DNA of 64,000 nucleotides from Kaistia terrae (GCF_026344005.1 NZ_JAPKNH010000007.1:62001-126000); one strand, 5' to 3'. Shown: positions 7,745 to 17,222, counted from the first letter of the stretch. Numbers and translations are program-made. Notes: a model not told the origin generated them from the sequence alone.

Positions 7745-10700
7745 ATGAAGACGGGCAGCAGGTCGGGCTATGGAACGGGCCATTCGGGCTCGGACGTGCC
7801 TCCGCATTCTGCGGCCGAGCACCCGCGCCGTGCGGAACCCGATGCGGCCGAGCGGCTGGCCGCGCTCTCCGCGCTCGTCGACAGCCTCTCCCAGCAGATC
7901 GAAGTCATCGAGGACGCCTCGACGCATCCCCAGCGTGCCGCCGCGCCCGTCGCCAAACCCGCGCCGTCCACGAGAGAGCCCGATCCGCACGCCGCACTTG
8001 AAGGCCGGTTCGACGCGCTCGGCCGCCAGCTTGACGACCGCCAGTCGGATAGGCTGAGCGGGATCGAGACCCGGCTCGCGGCGATCGCGTCCCAACTCGC
8101 TGCCGCCAAGTCGAATCTGGCTCCGACTGCCGCTCCCGCACCGGAGCGCCCTGCCACCCACCTTTCGACCGAGACACCGCCGCGCCCGCGCGCCGAACAA
8201 TTGAGCGGCCTGCAGGCAGCCATCGCCGAAATTTCGAGCCGGCAACGGGCAATCGACCTCGAGACGAGCGCGCCGGCGAACCATTTCGACGCCATCGCCA
8301 TTGAAGACGCCATCGCGGCGCTGCGCGACGACATCGCCCTGCTCGGCCGGCGCGTCAGCGCCGAAGCCCGCCGCACAGACGAGAGCAGCCAGACGCTCAA
8401 GAACGAGCTCGCCGCTCGCATCGAGGCTCTGGCAGATTCCAGGGCTCCCGCTTCCGACGTCCTCGGCCTGCTGCGGCAAGATCTCGCCGAGATCCGGCAG
8501 TCGCTCGATCTGGCCGCGCGCGAGACGACGCTCGCCAGCATTGAATCCGGCTATGGCCACATCATCGAGCGGCTCGACGACATCGTTCGCCGCGCGCCGG
8601 AAGCCGACCGCTTCGACCGTCTGGCGCATGAAATCGCTCAACTCGCCAATTCGATCGAAACCAGCGCGCCCTCGCGCGAAGTCGAGACCGAGCTGGAAGA
8701 CATCCGCAACGCCGTCGCGTCGCTGTCGATTTCCCGCTCCGATGCGGTCAGCGCCGCGGTCGAGCGTCAGATCTCCAGCCTGCACGCCGCCATCGACACG
8801 CTGGCCTCGCGCCCGGCTCCCGCCATCGACCTCTCCAGCATCGAGCGCGAGATCGACGCCCTGCGGCGGGATATGGACGGCTTTTCGCGCGGTGCCGATC
8901 CGCTGGCGCTGATCCGGCTGGAAAAGCAGATCGCCGGCATTCGCGCGACGATCGACGACATCGACCCGCGCCCGGCCGGCCTCGATTCGACCGCGCTGTC
9001 GCGGCTGGAAGACCGGATCGATGCGCTGGCGGGCCGCTTTGATGCGCTTGCCGAACTGCCGACACTGCGTGCGCCGACGGCTCCCGACGCGCTGGACGGA
9101 TTGCGCTCCGAAATCACGCAGTTGCGCGAAGACTTTGCGCGCCCTGCTCGCTTCGACGCCATCGAGGAGCAGATGCAGGCGCTTGTCCGCCGGCTCGACG
9201 CCACGACACGCAACGACGACAGCCAGGCACTGGCCCAGCTTGAGGCGCAGGTTGGCGCGCTCGCCGAGCAGTTTTCGTCGGCACCAGGAAACGCCGCGTT
9301 GACGCGCGTCGAGGAGAACCTCGACCGGCTGCAATCACTGCTCGGCAACACCCGCCAGGACACGATCGACGCGGCCCGCGACGCTGCCCGCTCAACCTTC
9401 CGCGAGTTCGCAGACACCCTGCCCGCACGCAGCGACGATTCGCTGATCCAGGCGCTGCGCGAGGATATGCGCCAGCTGCAGGAGGCCGCCGACCGTTCCG
9501 GCCGCCAGACGCATGACACGCTGGAAGCTGTGCACGACACGCTTGCCAAGGTAGTCAGCCGCATCGCGCAGCTGGAAACCGACGAAGCGCCGCCCAGCGC
9601 CTTGGCAGCGACGCGCGCGCCGGCGCCGCGCGAAACTCGTGCGCCCGCCTCTTCGCTCCCCGCCGGCCTGCCCGAAGCCGACCGCCCGCTGGCGCCCGGC
9701 TCAGGCCGGCCCGTTCTGCCGCCCATCGTCCAGCCCGATGCGAGCATTGCCCGCACCCAGACATCGGCCGCGACGCAATCTTCCCGGCCAGGCGACCGCA
9801 AGGCCGACTTCATCGCCGCCGCCCGTCGCGCCGCACAGGCAGCCCACAGCGAATCCGCCGAGACGGCGCCCGAAGAGAGCGACGGCCGTCCGAGCACGCT
9901 TTCGCGGATCGGCGATGCTCTGCGCTCGCGCCGCCGGCCGATCGTGCTGGCAATCGCTGCCATCGTGCTGGCCATTGGCGCGATGCAGCTGACGCCGCCG
10001 GCCTCGCGCCAGGCCCAGAGGGATACGACGCCGACCGACCCCGTCTCCACCGGTTCGATCCCGGCCAAGCCCGTCCAAGGCACGAATCCGTCGCCGGCTC
10101 TGCCTCCCCTGCGCACGCCCGGGCCGCAAGGCATGGTCGCGCCGTCGACCGACAGCACCAGCGCGCTGGCCTTCTCGCCGCCCGATGCCGAGGACAACCA
10201 GATCGCGGCGCTTGCCACGACCCCGCCATCGGCCTCCAGCTTCAACAGCGCGGTGTCTCCCGGTTCGACACTGCAGTCCGCGGCGGACGCGGGAGACCCG
10301 ATCGCAGCGTTTGAAATCGCGCGCCGTTTCGCCGATTCGAGCCAGGGGACGCCGGACGTGCGCCTCGCCGCCGAATGGTACGAGCGCGCCGCGAAGGCCG
10401 GCCTCGCCATCGCGCAGTATCGCATTGGCAGCCTGTATGAGCGCGGCGAAGGTGTCCCGCGCGACCTTTCCGCCGCCCAGTCCTGGTATATCCAGGCAAG
10501 CGACAAGGGCAACGCCCGCGCCACCCACAACCTCGCCGTCCTGCTCAGCGAGGGCGCGACGGCGGAGCCAAACTATATCCGCGCCGCGCAGTATTTCACC
10601 CTGGCCGCCAATCTCAACGTCGCCGACAGCCAGTATAATCTGGGCGTGCTCTATGCCCGGGGCCTCGGCGTCAGCGTCGACCTGGTGCAGTCCTACAAAT

Positions 10701-10933
10701 GGTTCGCGCTGGCGGCCCAACAGGGCGACCGCGACGCCGGCAAGCGCCGCGACGAAGTCGCCAAGGCGATGAAGCCGGAGGCGCTCGCCGCCGCTCGTGC
10801 CGACGTTCAGACCTTCAAGGCGAAACCGCTCGATACCACGGCCAATTCCGAGCCGGCTATCAAAGCGGAATGGAAGCCATCCAGCGCTCAGACGTCGCTG
10901 CGCGTGGTCCGACCGAGTGCCACGCGCGGGTAG
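7745..10933 (+). CDS. PodJ-like polar/cell-envelope protein: coiled coils, one TM helix, C-terminal Sel1 repeats
   Basis: A 1062-residue protein with three parts. Residues about 30-620 are long, charged and helical, with repeated LSSIEREIDALRRDM-type heptads that predict coiled coil. One transmembrane helix follows a basic stretch (RRRPIVLAIAAIVLAIGAMQL region, about 730-750). After a Pro/Ser/Thr-rich linker come at least four Sel1 repeats (for example AAEWYERAAKAGLAIAQYRIG and YNLGVLYARGLGVSVDLVQS). This matches PodJ, the Caulobacter/rhizobial polarity factor with cytoplasmic coiled coils and periplasmic Sel1 repeats, but no C-terminal peptidoglycan-binding domain is visible, so it is a shortened relative. 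The ATG at 7745 has only a weak upstream GGGGG. Confidence 0.7.
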   Translation: MKTGSRSGYGTGHSGSDVPPHSAAEHPRRAEPDAAERLAALSALVDSLSQQIEVIEDASTHPQRAAAPVAKPAPSTREPDPHAALEGRFDALGRQLDDRQSDRLSGIETRLAAIASQLAAAKSNLAPTAAPAPERPATHLSTETPPRPRAEQLSGLQAAIAEISSRQRAIDLETSAPANHFDAIAIEDAIAALRDDIALLGRRVSAEARRTDESSQTLKNELAARIEALADSRAPASDVLGLLRQDLAEIRQSLDLAARETTLASIESGYGHIIERLDDIVRRAPEADRFDRLAHEIAQLANSIETSAPSREVETELEDIRNAVASLSISRSDAVSAAVERQISSLHAAIDTLASRPAPAIDLSSIEREIDALRRDMDGFSRGADPLALIRLEKQIAGIRATIDDIDPRPAGLDSTALSRLEDRIDALAGRFDALAELPTLRAPTAPDALDGLRSEITQLREDFARPARFDAIEEQMQALVRRLDATTRNDDSQALAQLEAQVGALAEQFSSAPGNAALTRVEENLDRLQSLLGNTRQDTIDAARDAARSTFREFADTLPARSDDSLIQALREDMRQLQEAADRSGRQTHDTLEAVHDTLAKVVSRIAQLETDEAPPSALAATRAPAPRETRAPASSLPAGLPEADRPLAPGSGRPVLPPIVQPDASIARTQTSAATQSSRPGDRKADFIAAARRAAQAAHSESAETAPEESDGRPSTLSRIGDALRSRRRPIVLAIAAIVLAIGAMQLTPPASRQAQRDTTPTDPVSTGSIPAKPVQGTNPSPALPPLRTPGPQGMVAPSTDSTSALAFSPPDAEDNQIAALATTPPSASSFNSAVSPGSTLQSAADAGDPIAAFEIARRFADSSQGTPDVRLAAEWYERAAKAGLAIAQYRIGSLYERGEGVPRDLSAAQSWYIQASDKGNARATHNLAVLLSEGATAEPNYIRAAQYFTLAANLNVADSQYNLGVLYARGLGVSVDLVQSYKWFALAAQQGDRDAGKRRDEVAKAMKPEALAAARADVQTFKAKPLDTTANSEPAIKAEWKPSSAQTSLRVVRPSATRG

Positions 10934-11138
10934 CCAGCTGAATAGCGGACGGCGCGATATCCGCTGCCGCCGCAACATGCGTTGACAGGGCGGGGACAAG
11001 CGGCTTTATCGGCGCCGTTGGCTATGCTTCGCCATGGTTTCGCCAGCGACGCCATCTGTGGTCTGACCGGACAGTTGCCCGCTCAGACTTCCGGGCGGCC
11101 TTGACCTCCACGCCACCCTACTCAGCGGTTCTGTCGTC

Positions 11139-12068
11139 GTGCAGATCTACCTCCCCATAGCCGAGATGCCGGTGAACATGTTCATCATCTTCGGCATGGG
11201 CGGCGCCGTGGGCTTTCTTTCGGGCCTGTTCGGGGTGGGCGGCGGCTTCCTGCTGACGCCGCTGCTGATCTTTTCCGGCATATCGCCGGCGGTCGCCGTC
11301 GCCAGCACGACGGCGCAGGTCGTCGCCTCCTCCTCTTCGGCCGCGATCACCTATTATCGCCGCCGGATGATCGACATGAAGCTCGCCGGCGTGCTGGTCG
11401 CCTCCGGTGTCGTCGGCTCGTCGATCGGCGTCGGCATCTTCAGTTTGCTGCGGCGCTGGGGCCAGCTCGATCTTGTCATCGCGCTTTGCTACGTGACCTT
11501 CCTCGGTCTCGTCGGCGGGTTGATGCTGACCGAATCGATCCGCGCCATGATCAATGCGCGCAAGGGCCGCCCCGCCCCGCTGCGCCGGCCGGGTCAGCAT
11601 AACTGGGCGCATGGCCTGCCCTTCAAGATGCGCTTCAAGCGCTCCAAGCTCTATGTCAGCGTCATCCCGATCATCGCCATCGGCGTCGGCATCGGCATAC
11701 TGGGCTCGCTGCTGGGCATTGGCGGTGGCTTCATTCTGGTGCCTGCACTGATCTACCTGCTGCGCGTGCCGACCAACATCGTCATCGGCACCTCGCTGAT
11801 CCAGATGACCGGCACCATGGCCGTGGCGACCGTGCTGCAATCAACCAGCAACCACACCGTCGATGGGGTTCTGGCGTTGATCCTGATGGTCGGCGGCGTC
11901 ATCGGCGCGCAATTCGGTGCCCGCGTCGGCGCGCATGTTCGCGGCGACCAGCTCCGCGCCATGCTGGCCATTCTGGTGCTGGGCGTCGGCATCCGCTTTT
12001 TCGTCGATCTAGTGCATACGCCGGCGGAATTGTTCTCGCTGGCGACGCTGGCGGGCGACACGCGGTGA
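11139..12068 (+). CDS. TauE/SafE family sulfite/anion exporter
   Basis: Inner-membrane permease of 309 residues with about eight helices. The two homologous halves each carry the TauE glycine signature: GFLSGLFGVGGGFLLTPLL near residue 30 and GSLLGIGGGFILVPALIY near residue 190. Members export sulfite, sulfoacetate or related anions. The GTG at 11139 is used because the N-terminus from MQIYLPIAEMPVN matches relatives I know from rhizobia. It overlaps the next gene by GTGA, and such TauE/TIGR02186 pairs recur in alphaproteobacteria, which suggests one functional unit. Confidence 0.85.
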   Translation: MQIYLPIAEMPVNMFIIFGMGGAVGFLSGLFGVGGGFLLTPLLIFSGISPAVAVASTTAQVVASSSSAAITYYRRRMIDMKLAGVLVASGVVGSSIGVGIFSLLRRWGQLDLVIALCYVTFLGLVGGLMLTESIRAMINARKGRPAPLRRPGQHNWAHGLPFKMRFKRSKLYVSVIPIIAIGVGIGILGSLLGIGGGFILVPALIYLLRVPTNIVIGTSLIQMTGTMAVATVLQSTSNHTVDGVLALILMVGGVIGAQFGARVGAHVRGDQLRAMLAILVLGVGIRFFVDLVHTPAELFSLATLAGDTR

Positions 12069-12841
12069 CACGGCTCGCGGCCCTTCTGGTGTTCTGGGGC
12101 GTGGCGTTCGCGACTGCGCCGGTCCGCGCCGAACAGCTGATTGTCGCCCTTTCGGCCGAGGAGGTGCGGATCACTTCCAACTTCACCGGCACCAGCATCA
12201 CCGTCTTCGGCGCGATCGAGCGCGATGCGGCGACCGTGTCGCGAGCGGAATTCTATGATGTCGTGGTTTCGGTGAAGGGACCGGCCGAGACCGTCGTCAC
12301 CCGGCGCAAGGACCGCTTCGTCGGCATCTGGCTGAACAATGCCTCGCGCACCTTCGTCAACATCCCGTCCTTCTATGCGGTGAACGCGTCGCGGCCGCTT
12401 TCCGAAGTCACCACGCCGCAGATCCTGAAGCGCTTCCAGATCGGCTCCGACAACCTCGTCTTTCCGGTCTCGGCCGACGACGGCGCAGAGAGGGCCGGGC
12501 CGGACGACGATTTCCGCAAGGCCTTCATCCGGCTGAAGCAGCAGGACGGGCTCTATCGAAGCGAAGCATATGGCGTGAAGTTTCCCGGGACAGAGATCTT
12601 CCAGACAGCGGTGCAGATCCCGGCCAACGTGCCGGTCGGACGCTATGTCGTGACCGTTTATCTGTTCCGCGACGGCGCCATGCTCGCTTCCGACCAGTCG
12701 GAGATCCGCATCTCGAAAATGGGGTTCGAGCAGTTCACCTTCGACCTCGCCCACAATCAGGGCCTGATCTACGGCCTGATCTGCGTCATCCTTGCGGTCT
12801 TCACCGGCTGGCTCGCCGGCGTCATCTTCCGCAGGGACTGA
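12065..12841 (+). CDS. TIGR02186 family membrane-anchored protein
   Basis: A 258-residue protein with an N-terminal signal peptide (cleavage near PVRAEQL), a beta-rich periplasmic domain and one C-terminal transmembrane helix (LIYGLICVILAVFTGWLAG) with a short FRRD cytoplasmic end. Motifs ITSNFTGTSITVFGAIER and VGIWLNNASRTFVNIPSFYA mark the alphaproteobacterial TIGR02186/Alph_Pro_TM family of unknown function. The GTG start sits inside the stop of the TauE-like gene (GTGA), so translation is coupled. A role as periplasmic partner of the exporter is inference from linkage. Confidence 0.85.
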   Translation: MTRLAALLVFWGVAFATAPVRAEQLIVALSAEEVRITSNFTGTSITVFGAIERDAATVSRAEFYDVVVSVKGPAETVVTRRKDRFVGIWLNNASRTFVNIPSFYAVNASRPLSEVTTPQILKRFQIGSDNLVFPVSADDGAERAGPDDDFRKAFIRLKQQDGLYRSEAYGVKFPGTEIFQTAVQIPANVPVGRYVVTVYLFRDGAMLASDQSEIRISKMGFEQFTFDLAHNQGLIYGLICVILAVFTGWLAGVIFRRD

Positions 12842-12861
12842 GCCTCAGCACTGGACCGAAA

Positions 12862-13134
12862 TCAGTTGCCGCCCTTGCCCAGATTGAGCAGGCGGATGAC
12901 GATCCAGACCGGGATGACGATGACCGCGCCGAGCAGGAAATACTGCCAGACCCATTCGATCGCGCCAAAGCCCATGTTCCAGATGCGCCAGACCAGCTGC
13001 TGAGCCTTCTGGACGATGTCGTAGGGCGAGATGCCGAGCGCCGACAGCACGATACCGACGATCAGCGAGATGACGATCAGCCGAAGCAGAACCTGGCCGG
13101 GCGAGCCGCCCATGAAGCGTTGAAGGCCGTTCAT
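12862..13134 (-). CDS. DUF6460 family small membrane protein
   Basis: A 90-residue protein with two hydrophobic helices (LLRLIVISLIVGIVLSALG and YFLLGAVIVIPVWIVIRLL) separated by a tryptophan-rich loop around VWRIWNMGFGAIEWVW. It matches the small alphaproteobacterial DUF6460 family, function unknown. Of three nearby in-frame starts, ATG 13134 is preferred because AGGAG is 6 nt upstream; ATG 13140 would abut that site. Convergent with the TIGR02186 gene. Confidence 0.75.
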   Translation of the reverse strand: MNGLQRFMGGSPGQVLLRLIVISLIVGIVLSALGISPYDIVQKAQQLVWRIWNMGFGAIEWVWQYFLLGAVIVIPVWIVIRLLNLGKGGN

Positions 13135-13249
13135 CGTCATCTCCTGTGACGCCGCACCCGACACGGGCCCGGCGTTCGATTCGGTCGGATGATAGCGGAT
13201 CAGTGCGGCGGGAAAACGGGCTAAAATAGCGGCTGTTGTTTCATCCCGC

Positions 13250-14902
13250 TTATGGCTCGAGCAACGCCTCCAGCGTCTCGATCCGGTCAGCCTCGCGCGG
13301 CGGCTTGTCCCAGCGCAGCCGGCTGACGCGCGGAAAGCGCATGGCGACGCCGGACTTGTGCCGGGTCGAGCGGTTCAGCCCCTCGAACGCCACCTCCAGC
13401 ACCAGCCCGACCTCGGCATTGTGCGTCACCTCGCGCACCGGGCCGAAGCGGTTCAGCGTGTTGCGGCGGACGAAGCGGTCGATCTCGACCAGTTCCTCAT
13501 CAGTGAACCCGAAATAGGCCTTGCCCACCGGCACGAGTTCATCGCCGCCCTCGCCCGCCTTCCAGACGCCAAAAGTGTAGTCGGAATAGAAGGACGAGCG
13601 CTTGCCATGGCCGCGCTGCGCATACATCAGCACGGCATCGACCGTGTAGGGATCGCGCTTCCACTTGAACCACGGCCCCTTCGGGCGTCCCGGCTCATAG
13701 ACCGAATCCCAGCGCTTCAGCATCAGCCCCTCTATAATCGGGACCGGCGGCAGGCTGCGCTTCTGCATCAGATCGTCTGATGTCTCGTAGGCAACCAGCG
13801 GCGACAGGTCGATGCGGCCCGCCAGTGAGCCGGCAACCAGCTTCTCCAGCCGCGCCCGGCGCTCGCGAAACGGCAGCGTGCGGACATCCTCGGCGCCATC
13901 GACGAGGCAATCATAGGCACGGATAAAAGCGGGGTGACTGGCGATCAGCTTGCCGGAAACCGTCTTGCGGTTGAGGCGCTGCTGCAGTTCGGAGAACGAG
14001 CCCGGCTCGATCGCCTCGCCCTCGCGGCGGCCGACGAGCAATTCGCCGTCAATCGCGCCCTCGAAATCGAGCGCGTCGAGCATGTCCGGGAAGGTGTCGC
14101 CGATATCCTCGCCGGTGCGGGTGTAAAGCCGGCGCACGCCAGCGTCCGACACCGCCTGCACGCGGATGCCGTCCCATTTCCATTCCGCCGCATAGACCTC
14201 CGGCACGATGCGCGGCAGGTCGTTTTCCTCTAGTGGCTGCGCCAGCATGACCGGCCGGAACGGGCCGCGCGCCGAGGAGACCGGCTTTGCCTCCCGCCCC
14301 TCCAGCCAGGCGAACAGCGCCAGATAGGGCGGCTTGAGCCCGTGCCAGAGTTCCTCGATCTCGTTGACCTGCAACCCTTCGACCTTCTCGGCACCGAAAT
14401 CGGCCAGGGCCTGCTTGGCGAGACGGGCCGAGACGCCGATGCGCAAGCCGCCGGTGACCAGCTTCAGCAACGCCCAGCGACCATCGGAATCGAGCGCGTC
14501 GAGAAAGGCCGCCACCCGCTTCGGCCCGTCGGCGCGCGACGAGGCGAGCAGAGTTTCGACAATCGCCGAGAGCGACGGAATGTTGCTGCCGGTTTGTGGG
14601 GCCGGGGCGGGGCGCATCGTCGGCCCGCCGCGCTCGTCCCAGACCAGCGCGATCGTCTCGGCGAGGTCGCCGACATAGTCATAGGAATAGGCGAACAGCA
14701 CCTCGTCGATGCGCTCGGCCACCAGCGCCCGCAGCATGGCGGGCTTCACAGAGGGTACGTCGAGCCCGCCGGTCAGCGCCGCCAGCGCCCAGCCGCGATC
14801 GGGATCTGGGGTCACCCGAAAATACTCCGCCATCAGCCGCAGCTTGGCGTTGCGCGACGGCGTCAGGATCAGGCGGTCGAGGAGAGCGGCGAAATCCTGC
14901 AT
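13250..14902 (-). CDS. ATP-dependent DNA ligase, LigC type (cisplatin damage response)
   Basis: Seals nicks during DNA repair using ATP. The 550-residue protein has an N-terminal DNA-binding domain (residues about 1-210), the adenylation domain with the nucleotidyl-lysine motif EWKWDGIRVQ (Lys about 242), RTGEDIGDTFP, EGAIDGELLVG, EGLMLKRWDSVYEPG and WFKWKRDP, and an OB-fold C-terminus ending in FPRVSRLRWDKP. This architecture is that of the ligase found with an MBL-fold exonuclease, an Lhr-like helicase and PdeM in one cluster; all three are nearby (16197-17222, 17435-20023, 22132-22848). The ligase and exonuclease share a strand but are separated here by ribN. Confidence 0.92.
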   Translation of the reverse strand: MQDFAALLDRLILTPSRNAKLRLMAEYFRVTPDPDRGWALAALTGGLDVPSVKPAMLRALVAERIDEVLFAYSYDYVGDLAETIALVWDERGGPTMRPAPAPQTGSNIPSLSAIVETLLASSRADGPKRVAAFLDALDSDGRWALLKLVTGGLRIGVSARLAKQALADFGAEKVEGLQVNEIEELWHGLKPPYLALFAWLEGREAKPVSSARGPFRPVMLAQPLEENDLPRIVPEVYAAEWKWDGIRVQAVSDAGVRRLYTRTGEDIGDTFPDMLDALDFEGAIDGELLVGRREGEAIEPGSFSELQQRLNRKTVSGKLIASHPAFIRAYDCLVDGAEDVRTLPFRERRARLEKLVAGSLAGRIDLSPLVAYETSDDLMQKRSLPPVPIIEGLMLKRWDSVYEPGRPKGPWFKWKRDPYTVDAVLMYAQRGHGKRSSFYSDYTFGVWKAGEGGDELVPVGKAYFGFTDEELVEIDRFVRRNTLNRFGPVREVTHNAEVGLVLEVAFEGLNRSTRHKSGVAMRFPRVSRLRWDKPPREADRIETLEALLEP

Positions 14903-15012
14903 GGCGCCAATCTAGGTTTTGCCGTCGCCCACGAAAAGCCCCTGCCCCGACCGGGTTGCGATGACGCGGCCAAGCGCCTAAGTATCGGCGGCTCGGCCTT
15001 GCGGCCGGGACT

Positions 15013-15156
15013 CGTTCTCAGGGCGGGGTGTAACTCCCCACCGGCGGTAAGAAGGTCTCCTTCAAGCCCGCGAGCGCCTTTCCGTTCCAGCGGGAAGGGT
15101 CAGCAGATTCGGTTAAATTCCGAAGCCGACGGTCATAGTCCGGATGGAAGAGAACG
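15013..15156 (+). promoter_or_regulatory. FMN riboswitch (RFN element)
   Basis: The conserved RFN blocks appear in order: CGTTCTCAGGGCGGGGTG, AACTCCCCACCGGCGGTAA, AGCCCGCGAGCGCC, GGTCAGCAGATTCGGT, TCCGAAGCCGACGGTCATAG and TCCGGATGGAAGAGAACG. The first and last blocks pair to close the P1 stem. It ends about 90 nt before ribN and is on the same strand, so FMN should repress this riboflavin transporter. The Shine-Dalgarno region is separate, and no clear terminator hairpin follows, which favours control of translation initiation (inference). Confidence 0.95.
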
Positions 15157-15246
15157 GCGAAGACGATGCGAACCGGCCCCTTGCGGCCGGTATGCGCGTA
15201 TTTGCTATGCCCTGATTTCGTGTTGTCGAACCCGATGGGAACCAAC

Positions 15247-16143
15247 ATGAGTCAGTCTACCCTCACAAAACCATCCGCTCTCGGAGCGCCCGTCGCAGGC
15301 GCCTTCTGGATGATCCTCGCCGGCGTCGCGTTCACCGGCGTCAACACGCTCGAACAGATCGCCACCGTCAATCTGCACCTGCCGGCGTCGACGGCGGCCT
15401 TCCTGCAATATGCCGTCGCCCTCGTCGTCATCCTGCCTTGGGCCGCTCGACGCGGCCTGCCCTCGCTCAAATCCCGCCGACCGGGCCTGCAGGCGCTGCG
15501 CGTGCTGCTCGCCGCCGTCGGCGTGCAGTTCTGGGTGCTCGGGCTTTCGCACGCCGTGCCAATCGGCCAGGCCATCGCGCTGGTCATGACCTCGCCCTTC
15601 ATCGTCACGCTCGGCGCCGGGCTGTTCCTCGGCGAAAAGGTCTCGCTCGAACGCTGGCTCGCCGTCCTCGTCGGCTTTGCCGGGGGATTGATCATCCTCG
15701 ATCCGTTCTCGGCCGAATTCACGACCTCCATCCTCTATCCGCTGGCAGCTTCGGTGCTTTGGGCCGGCGTTTCGCTGATCCAGAAGAAGCTGCTGGCCGT
15801 GGACAGTCCCGAGGCGGTCACCGCCTGGCTGCTCCTGCTGCTCGCGCCGGTCAATCTGGTGCTGGCGCTGCCGTCCGGCATCGTCATGCCCTCCGGTGAT
15901 GCATGGATCGCGATCGTCGCGGTCGGCATCATGACAGCCGCGGCGCAAGGCTTCCTGGCGCTGGCCTATGCCAAGGCCGACGCAGCTTATGTGCAGCCCT
16001 TCGATCATATGAAGCTGCCGCTCAACGTGCTTGCCGGCTGGCTGGTCTTCGGCTGGGTTCCATCGAGCCAACTCTGGCTCGGAGCGGCGCTGATCGTCGG
16101 CGCGTCGATGTTCCTGCTCTGGCGAGAAACGCGACGCCAGTGA
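15247..16143 (+). CDS. ribN: RibN-type riboflavin transporter (EamA/DMT family)
   Basis: Inner-membrane transporter of 298 residues with ten hydrophobic helices arranged as two EamA repeats (for example PIGQAIALVMTSPFIVTLGA and AYVQPFDHMKLPLNVLAGWL). DMT proteins are diverse, but the FMN riboswitch directly upstream identifies this one as the rhizobial RibN riboflavin importer. ATG 15247 follows GGGA by 7 nt; ATG 15235 is also in frame. It is on the strand opposite to the ligase and exonuclease genes between which it sits. Family and regulation are firm; riboflavin specificity rests on the riboswitch. Confidence 0.88.
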   Translation: MSQSTLTKPSALGAPVAGAFWMILAGVAFTGVNTLEQIATVNLHLPASTAAFLQYAVALVVILPWAARRGLPSLKSRRPGLQALRVLLAAVGVQFWVLGLSHAVPIGQAIALVMTSPFIVTLGAGLFLGEKVSLERWLAVLVGFAGGLIILDPFSAEFTTSILYPLAASVLWAGVSLIQKKLLAVDSPEAVTAWLLLLLAPVNLVLALPSGIVMPSGDAWIAIVAVGIMTAAAQGFLALAYAKADAAYVQPFDHMKLPLNVLAGWLVFGWVPSSQLWLGAALIVGASMFLLWRETRRQ

Positions 16144-16158
16144 AAGCGAAACTGCGAT

Positions 16159-16188
16159 TCTTCATCTCTCCCTGAGGGAGAGGTGAGA
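16159..16188. repeat. Fragment of the palindromic element
   Basis: A single hairpin CTCTCCCTGAGGGAGAG with the flanking TTCATC and GTGAGAA, lying between the convergent ribN and exonuclease genes. It matches the terminal hairpin of copies A-D and could serve as a bidirectional terminator. Confidence 0.7.
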
Positions 16189-16196
16189 AAACCGCC

Positions 16197-17222
16197 CTAT
16201 TCCGCCTCGTCCTCATAGCCGACCATGTGCAGGGGACGGGCGCGGATGCCGGCGAGTTCGCACCAGCGCACCAGCGCTTCCTCGCGGCCATGCGTGACCC
16301 AGACCTCGGCGGGAGCGATCTCGGCGATGGTCTCGGTCAGCTCGGCCCAGTCGCAATGATCCGAGATGATCAACGGCAGCTCGACACCGCGCTGCTTGGC
16401 GCGCTGGCGGATCGACATCCAGCCGGACGCGAAGCACGAAACCGGATCGGGGAAGCGCCGCGCCCAGCGATCGGCAAAGGCGGAAGGCGGCCCGACGACG
16501 ATCGCGCCTGCAAAATCCACTCCGCCGCTCGACTTCCGCCCGGTCTCGACCGTCGCCTGCTCCAGCGGACCGAGATCGATGCCTTCTTCCTCATAGAGAC
16601 GGCAAAGCTTTTCCAGTGCGCCGTGGATGTAGATCGTGCGGTCGTAGCCTTCTTCGCGCAGCCGCTTGATCACCCGCTGCGCCTTGCCGAGCGCATAGGC
16701 GCCGACGAGATGCGCCCGTTCTGGAAACGCGGCGAGCGAAGACAGCAGCTTGTGGATCTCGTGGCCGTCGTCGGGATGGCGGAACACCGGCAGGCCGAAG
16801 GTCGCCTCGGTGATGAACACGTCGCATTTCACCGGCTCGAACGGCGCGCAGGTCGGATCGCGCCGGCGCTTGTAGTCGCCGGAAGCGACGATGCGCATTC
16901 CCTTCGCCTCTACGGCGATCTGCGCCGAGCCGAGTACGTGGCCAGCCGGATGAAATTGCACGGTGACATCGCCGATCCGCACCGCCTCGCCGAAATGCGC
17001 CACCGTCTGGCTGCCGGCAAAGCCCTCGCCATAGCGGGCGGCCATGATCTTCAGCGTCTCGCGCGTTGCCATCACGGCTTCATGGCCGGGGCGGGCGTGA
17101 TCGGCATGGCCATGCGTGATCAGCGCCCGCGCCACCGGTCGCACGGGATCAATATGGAACCCGCCGAGCGGGCACCAGAGACCATCCGGCATGGGACAGA
17201 GGAGGTCTTCGGGGCGGATCAT
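16197..17222 (-). CDS. Ligase-associated DNA damage response exonuclease (metallo-beta-lactamase fold)
   Basis: A 341-residue nuclease of the MBL/beta-CASP group. The N-terminus from IRPEDLLCPMPDGLWCP is typical of the family. Metal ligands are in ITHGHADHARPGH, the PAGHVLGSAQ motif and SGDYKRRRDP; a later DHCDWAEL and VTHGREEALVRW complete the active site. Members are the Exo component of the Lhr-Exo-LigC-PdeM repair cluster and act on DNA 3' ends. ATG 17222 is chosen by family alignment; AAGGAG directly abuts it without a spacer, which is odd, but upstream sequence has no homology. It runs on the ligase strand, divergent from lhr. Confidence 0.9.
   Translation of the reverse strand: MIRPEDLLCPMPDGLWCPLGGFHIDPVRPVARALITHGHADHARPGHEAVMATRETLKIMAARYGEGFAGSQTVAHFGEAVRIGDVTVQFHPAGHVLGSAQIAVEAKGMRIVASGDYKRRRDPTCAPFEPVKCDVFITEATFGLPVFRHPDDGHEIHKLLSSLAAFPERAHLVGAYALGKAQRVIKRLREEGYDRTIYIHGALEKLCRLYEEEGIDLGPLEQATVETGRKSSGGVDFAGAIVVGPPSAFADRWARRFPDPVSCFASGWMSIRQRAKQRGVELPLIISDHCDWAELTETIAEIAPAEVWVTHGREEALVRWCELAGIRARPLHMVGYEDEAE

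Noticed and set aside
7463-9334. 623-codon minus frame opposite the PodJ-like gene
   Set aside because: High-GC antisense frame without domain or start site; the plus strand codes a clear coiled-coil protein.
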